Shown piece by piece: positions 60,868 to 64,000 of a stretch of DNA of 64,000 nt. Within the stretch, counting starts at the first letter, position 1; every line of letters starts with the position of its first letter. The notes beneath the pieces are model-generated. The model ran no database searches. It was not told the DNA's origin and was given only the letters and a program-made list of their open reading frames with translations. The DNA is taken from positions 1,204,001 to 1,268,000 of the forward strand of contig WPIO01000033.1 of assembly GCA_009760855.2 (NCBI GenBank), in the 5' to 3' direction. The position numbers and the translations under genes are program-made. The DNA comes from Cristatella mucedo. Taxonomy: Eukaryota; Bryozoa; Phylactolaemata; Cristatellidae.

Positions 60868-63747
60868 TCAAGTGCTAAACATTTTTACAGACACACACGA
60901 ATGGCAGGCCCGCTCTTCGGGCATGTGTGAAACTGCCCACTTCGCAGAGGCAGGGTCATAGCACTCCACGAGTGATGACGGCTTGCCATCAACGAGACCA
61001 CCCACGACATAGATGTGGCCGCCCAGTGCAATCATTGAGCAGTGAAGCCTGGCATGTGAGCAGCTGGGAAGCACGCGAAATATGCCTTTCTCGGGAGTCA
61101 GAGCAATCATCTGCCGAGAGCTCTCCCACAGCACGTACAGGGTGCCCTCGTGCAGCACGGCTCTGGCATAGCCGGCACTATCGACGGCCCCGGCGACGGG
61201 CAGCACGAAGTGCATGCCGGCGTGCTTCATTGAGATCGGTCCATCCTCGTTCACTTCCACGCTGAACATCTCCATAGTACCGAGGTGGCGACCTTCGGCC
61301 GATGCGCCGCCAACCTCGTACAGAGTTCGTCCACACGCGAGTAGATGCGAGAGCTGTCGCGGTGATGGCGACCGACCCACTCGCGTCCACTGCTCGGCGG
61401 CCAGGTCATAAGATTCGATGTCCTCACCAGGAAGCACAGAGTGGCCCTTGAGCACCACACCTCCCACGACGTACAGACGACGCCCCGAATGGGCGGACGC
61501 ATGGCGAGCGCGTGGCGTCAGCAGCGCTGTGCTAGATCGCCAAGCTCTGGCTTTCGGGCACAGCCGCCAGACTCGGTCAGTAACCAGATTCTCAACAATG
61601 CCACCTGTGACAAGGACGGCAGCTGCCACGGCCGCGTCGCTACCGCCATTGACAGAAACGACACTGGACCAAGCCGCACAGGCTGGCACGTCAGGCAGCC
61701 GGTGCCATCGGCGCCGAAGTGGTTCATAAGCGACACACGTCTGAGCAGTGTAACCATTTATGCCTCCGACGACCAGGACGACATCCTTGGCAAGTGTCGA
61801 AGGCCTCGGCTCATGCTGAAACTAAAACAGGGTGCACACGGTGGATGAGACAGTCAGCAAGCATCGGGCACCAAGCTGTAAGATCTCAAATTGTTGGTGA
61901 GACAGCGTGACAGCCAAGTCTGCGTGCAAGCACACCTGCCATCACACCACGGGAGCTCAACAATTCTGCACGATGGCATCACACTGGTTTGTACAGCCTT
62001 GAGAATTGGTTATGTGGCATGGTCAAGCAGGATGATGATTTCCTAGGAGATTTCACAAGACAGACGCTGCCCCGCCAGGCTAGTAGCACATGAGTTACAA
62101 GAGCATTTACAACTGACTGTATACGTGTTGAGCAAGCTAAAGAACGCCAATTAATTTAGTACAATCTGGCTAACGGTTATAATTTACCACACAAGAGAGA
62201 ACATGTCATGCAATACACAATTACACGATGTGCGCTGCTAGGTATTCAGGCTGTCACACGAGCATGGATAACTATGGGAATATCTATTTACTGATGGAGC
62301 AGCCTGTACCTTAAGTACATGTTCACACTTCAACCTTCCCGTGTGTCCCATGCATCAATGCCAAGGGGTAGTAGCAACGCCTCGAGGAGGGAAGCAATCT
62401 GGCATAATAACCAAGCCCTGCCCAGGACGTTAGTGGCAAGGGGCTGTGCACATCAAAAGGAATACGGTCACATTGCACACGAAACCGGCAACATGGCCGA
62501 GATTTCCTTGGAGGTAAGCCACAGCACGACCGGGCTATGGCACGGTTGATGAGGCATGCAAAGTAAGACATATCGCCGAGGCTGGACACAAACTGGCCCT
62601 CTAGAAATAGAGGTGGTGACGAAGGCTAGTAGATGACAGGATAGGGGATGCTATTAGGAACAGGCATAAAAAACCTGTGTTCCTTGCTCGCTGCCCTGAA
62701 TGGTAGGCCCTGATAAAGAGGAAAAGGTTGCGCAGAAAGACTAGGAATTGTGACTTGGCAGGATAGTGTGAAATTAAGGCTTCGGCAGCGGTGCTTCCAA
62801 CAATTGACAGGTGCGAACGAGCACTGCTCTCCAGAGCAGGCGTCACCACCATGGCAGGAAGGCATGAAAAAAGTGACTGCATTTTTCATACAAAGATCAG
62901 TGTGCGCACACTTTTCAACAAATGGCTCAAAGAAAACTGGGATGGCAGCGGGCGGTTGTGGTGGTCGACATGCCAGCTGCTGCGCTGCCAGGCTGTAGGG
63001 GGCCACCTACCGGCAAAGCCGCTGCCAGCGCCGCCCTGTCTGACGCCGAGGAGAGCTTGGTAGCGGGCACTGCAAGGCACGTCTGCAGAGCCATCTGAAC
63101 AAGCTCGACACACTCGGGCTGATTGCGCACGAGCGGCTCGCAGAGCAGGCGCCTCAGCGAGGATGGGTCCATCGCGGTAAGCCGAACGCAGAGCAGCAGA
63201 TCTCGCAGGTGAGCTCCACGGCAATGCTCAGTGTCCCAGGCCACCCAACGCAGGACTGCGCTGCACGCGACGTCCTCGCTGGCCACCTCGAGGTCGTCAC
63301 TCGAAAGGTATTCCACCAGTGCCTCAAAGGTCGTGGCCTCGGCGAATCCGTCGCACTCGGCCACCGACGCAAAGTTCTCGAGCACGTGCTGGCGGGCGCT
63401 GGCCTCCAGCTCCTTGCAGCCGTAGAGGCGAGCCAGCTCTCGCAGGCCGACACAGTTCGAGGCATGCAAGTGTCGGCCGAGAGTGAGCGCGCTGGCCTCC
63501 ACTATTGCCGGGTAGTCGAGCAGGTGGCCGGTGCGCAGGTACTCCTGGGCGTTGTCGGGCCCGATCTCAATGACACCGCTGTAGGCATACTCGATGATGC
63601 GCTTCATCACCCAAGGTGACATTCCGGAATCATATGTCACTCTGGACTCCCTGCCCTCCTGCAGATCGCTCGAGAACATGGCATCAAAGTATGGGCTGCT
63701 CACTGCCAGCACACTCCTACAAACGGTTGCTCGCACTTGCACAGGTT
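60868..63747 (-). CDS. Kelch-like (BTB-BACK-Kelch) protein, last two exons (5' partial)
   Basis: Exons are 63747-63011 and 61815-60868 (minus), joined in phase 0; about 560 residues are in the window and the amino end lies beyond 64000. Proteins of this type recruit substrates to Cullin-3 ubiquitin ligases. The first exon starts inside the BTB fold (CRSVLAVSSPYFDAMFSSDL, IIEYAYSGVIEIGPDNAQEY, LRTGHLLDYPAIVEA) and continues through BACK (NCVGLRELARLYGCKELEAS; LVEYLSSDDLEVASED; AVLRWVAWD). The second exon holds six Kelch blades beginning VVLVVGGINGYTAQTCVAYE, VLVTGGIVENLV, LYVVGGVVLKG, LYEVGGASAEGR, LYVLWESSRQM (degenerate, double-Gly lost) and IYVVGGLVDGKPSSLVECYD. The carboxyl end is ACHSCVSVKMFST. 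Codon use is GC-rich compared with NASP and BTF3. I cannot assign a specific KLHL number. Confidence 0.92.
61816..63010 (-). other. Intron of the Kelch-like gene
   Basis: Bounded by CCG|GTAGGTGG at 63010 and TTTTAGTTTCAG|CATGAG at 61816. No repeat family or nested ORF that I recognise. Confidence 0.7.
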
Positions 63748-64000
63748 CTGCACACGCAAAGACGATGGCAGCAGTAGAGAGACATTAGAGGGCCTGGAAT
63801 GGATTAAACAAAATTAGCGTGTAAAGGATACATACCGGGCTAGCCAGCAAGAACAATACAGAGCATACAAGCTTAGATTCACTTAAATTCACCAGCAATA
63901 CGTATTTTTGTTATCAAAGTAGTTCGGGTAACATATTGCATCTAACGACATCAACCTATTGAATATGATTTTTCAAAGCATATTTAGTGTGGCGCCATGG
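63748..64000 (-). other. Upstream intron of the Kelch-like gene
   Basis: Begins with the acceptor TTTGCGTGTGCAG at the exon boundary. No further exon is visible before the window ends. Confidence 0.5.

Overview
This window is nuclear DNA from an animal, most likely an invertebrate. The evidence is GT-AG introns of roughly 60 bp to 3.8 kb, metazoan-specific genes (an ARID5B-type regulator, a BTB-BACK-Kelch protein, NASP) and a dense load of non-LTR retrotransposon and SINE debris with (AAT)n 3' ends, a style common in marine invertebrates. I cannot name the species. Nothing bacterial, and no CRISPR, rRNA or functional tRNA gene, was seen.

Layout. (1) 589-4546, plus strand: the last ten exons of DHX15/PRP43, the DEAH-box helicase of spliceosome disassembly; the Walker A exon lies before the window. 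(2) 26345-6058, minus strand: a ten-exon ARID5B-type gene of about 1000 codons, rebuilt here exon by exon with every splice phase matching. It carries the ARID5B amino-terminal domain, two AT-hooks, the ARID fold and a long disordered GC-rich tail with a PLDLT motif. Its introns hold a Tc1-like transposase relic, several LINE ends, SINEs, a MITE and a decayed copy of an uncharacterised multicopy protein. (3) 26.4-36.2 kb: a CpG-rich presumed promoter, then repeat-rich intergenic DNA. (4) 39595-36463, minus: NASP, a histone H3-H4 chaperone, eight exons, 565 aa. (5) 40422-41535, plus: BTF3 (NAC beta subunit), five exons, 158 aa, divergent from NASP with about 0.83 kb between the start codons. 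(6) 42-57 kb: repeats plus five in-phase minus-strand exons (57151-48454) of an unrecognised gene that weakly resembles FIRRM/C1orf112. (7) 57.2-60.8 kb: repeats. (8) 63747-60868, minus: the last two exons of a Kelch-like (BTB-BACK-Kelch) E3 ligase adaptor; its start lies beyond the window.

The genes are ordinary housekeeping and regulatory genes with no sign of forming one pathway. The more unusual content is in the repeats: one LINE family (RT class of the CR1/L2 type) ending in (TTA)n, a tRNA-derived SINE family sharing that LINE's 3' tail, a second tRNA-derived SINE with a different tail, a LINE copy with a twin-priming-like inversion, a copy whose tail is inverted, and nested insertions that allow relative dating. 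I did not find a convincing novel multi-gene system. The best leads are a possible alternative terminal exon in the ARID5B-like gene, the unidentified gene at 48-57 kb, and the decayed multicopy-protein relic in an ARID5B intron.
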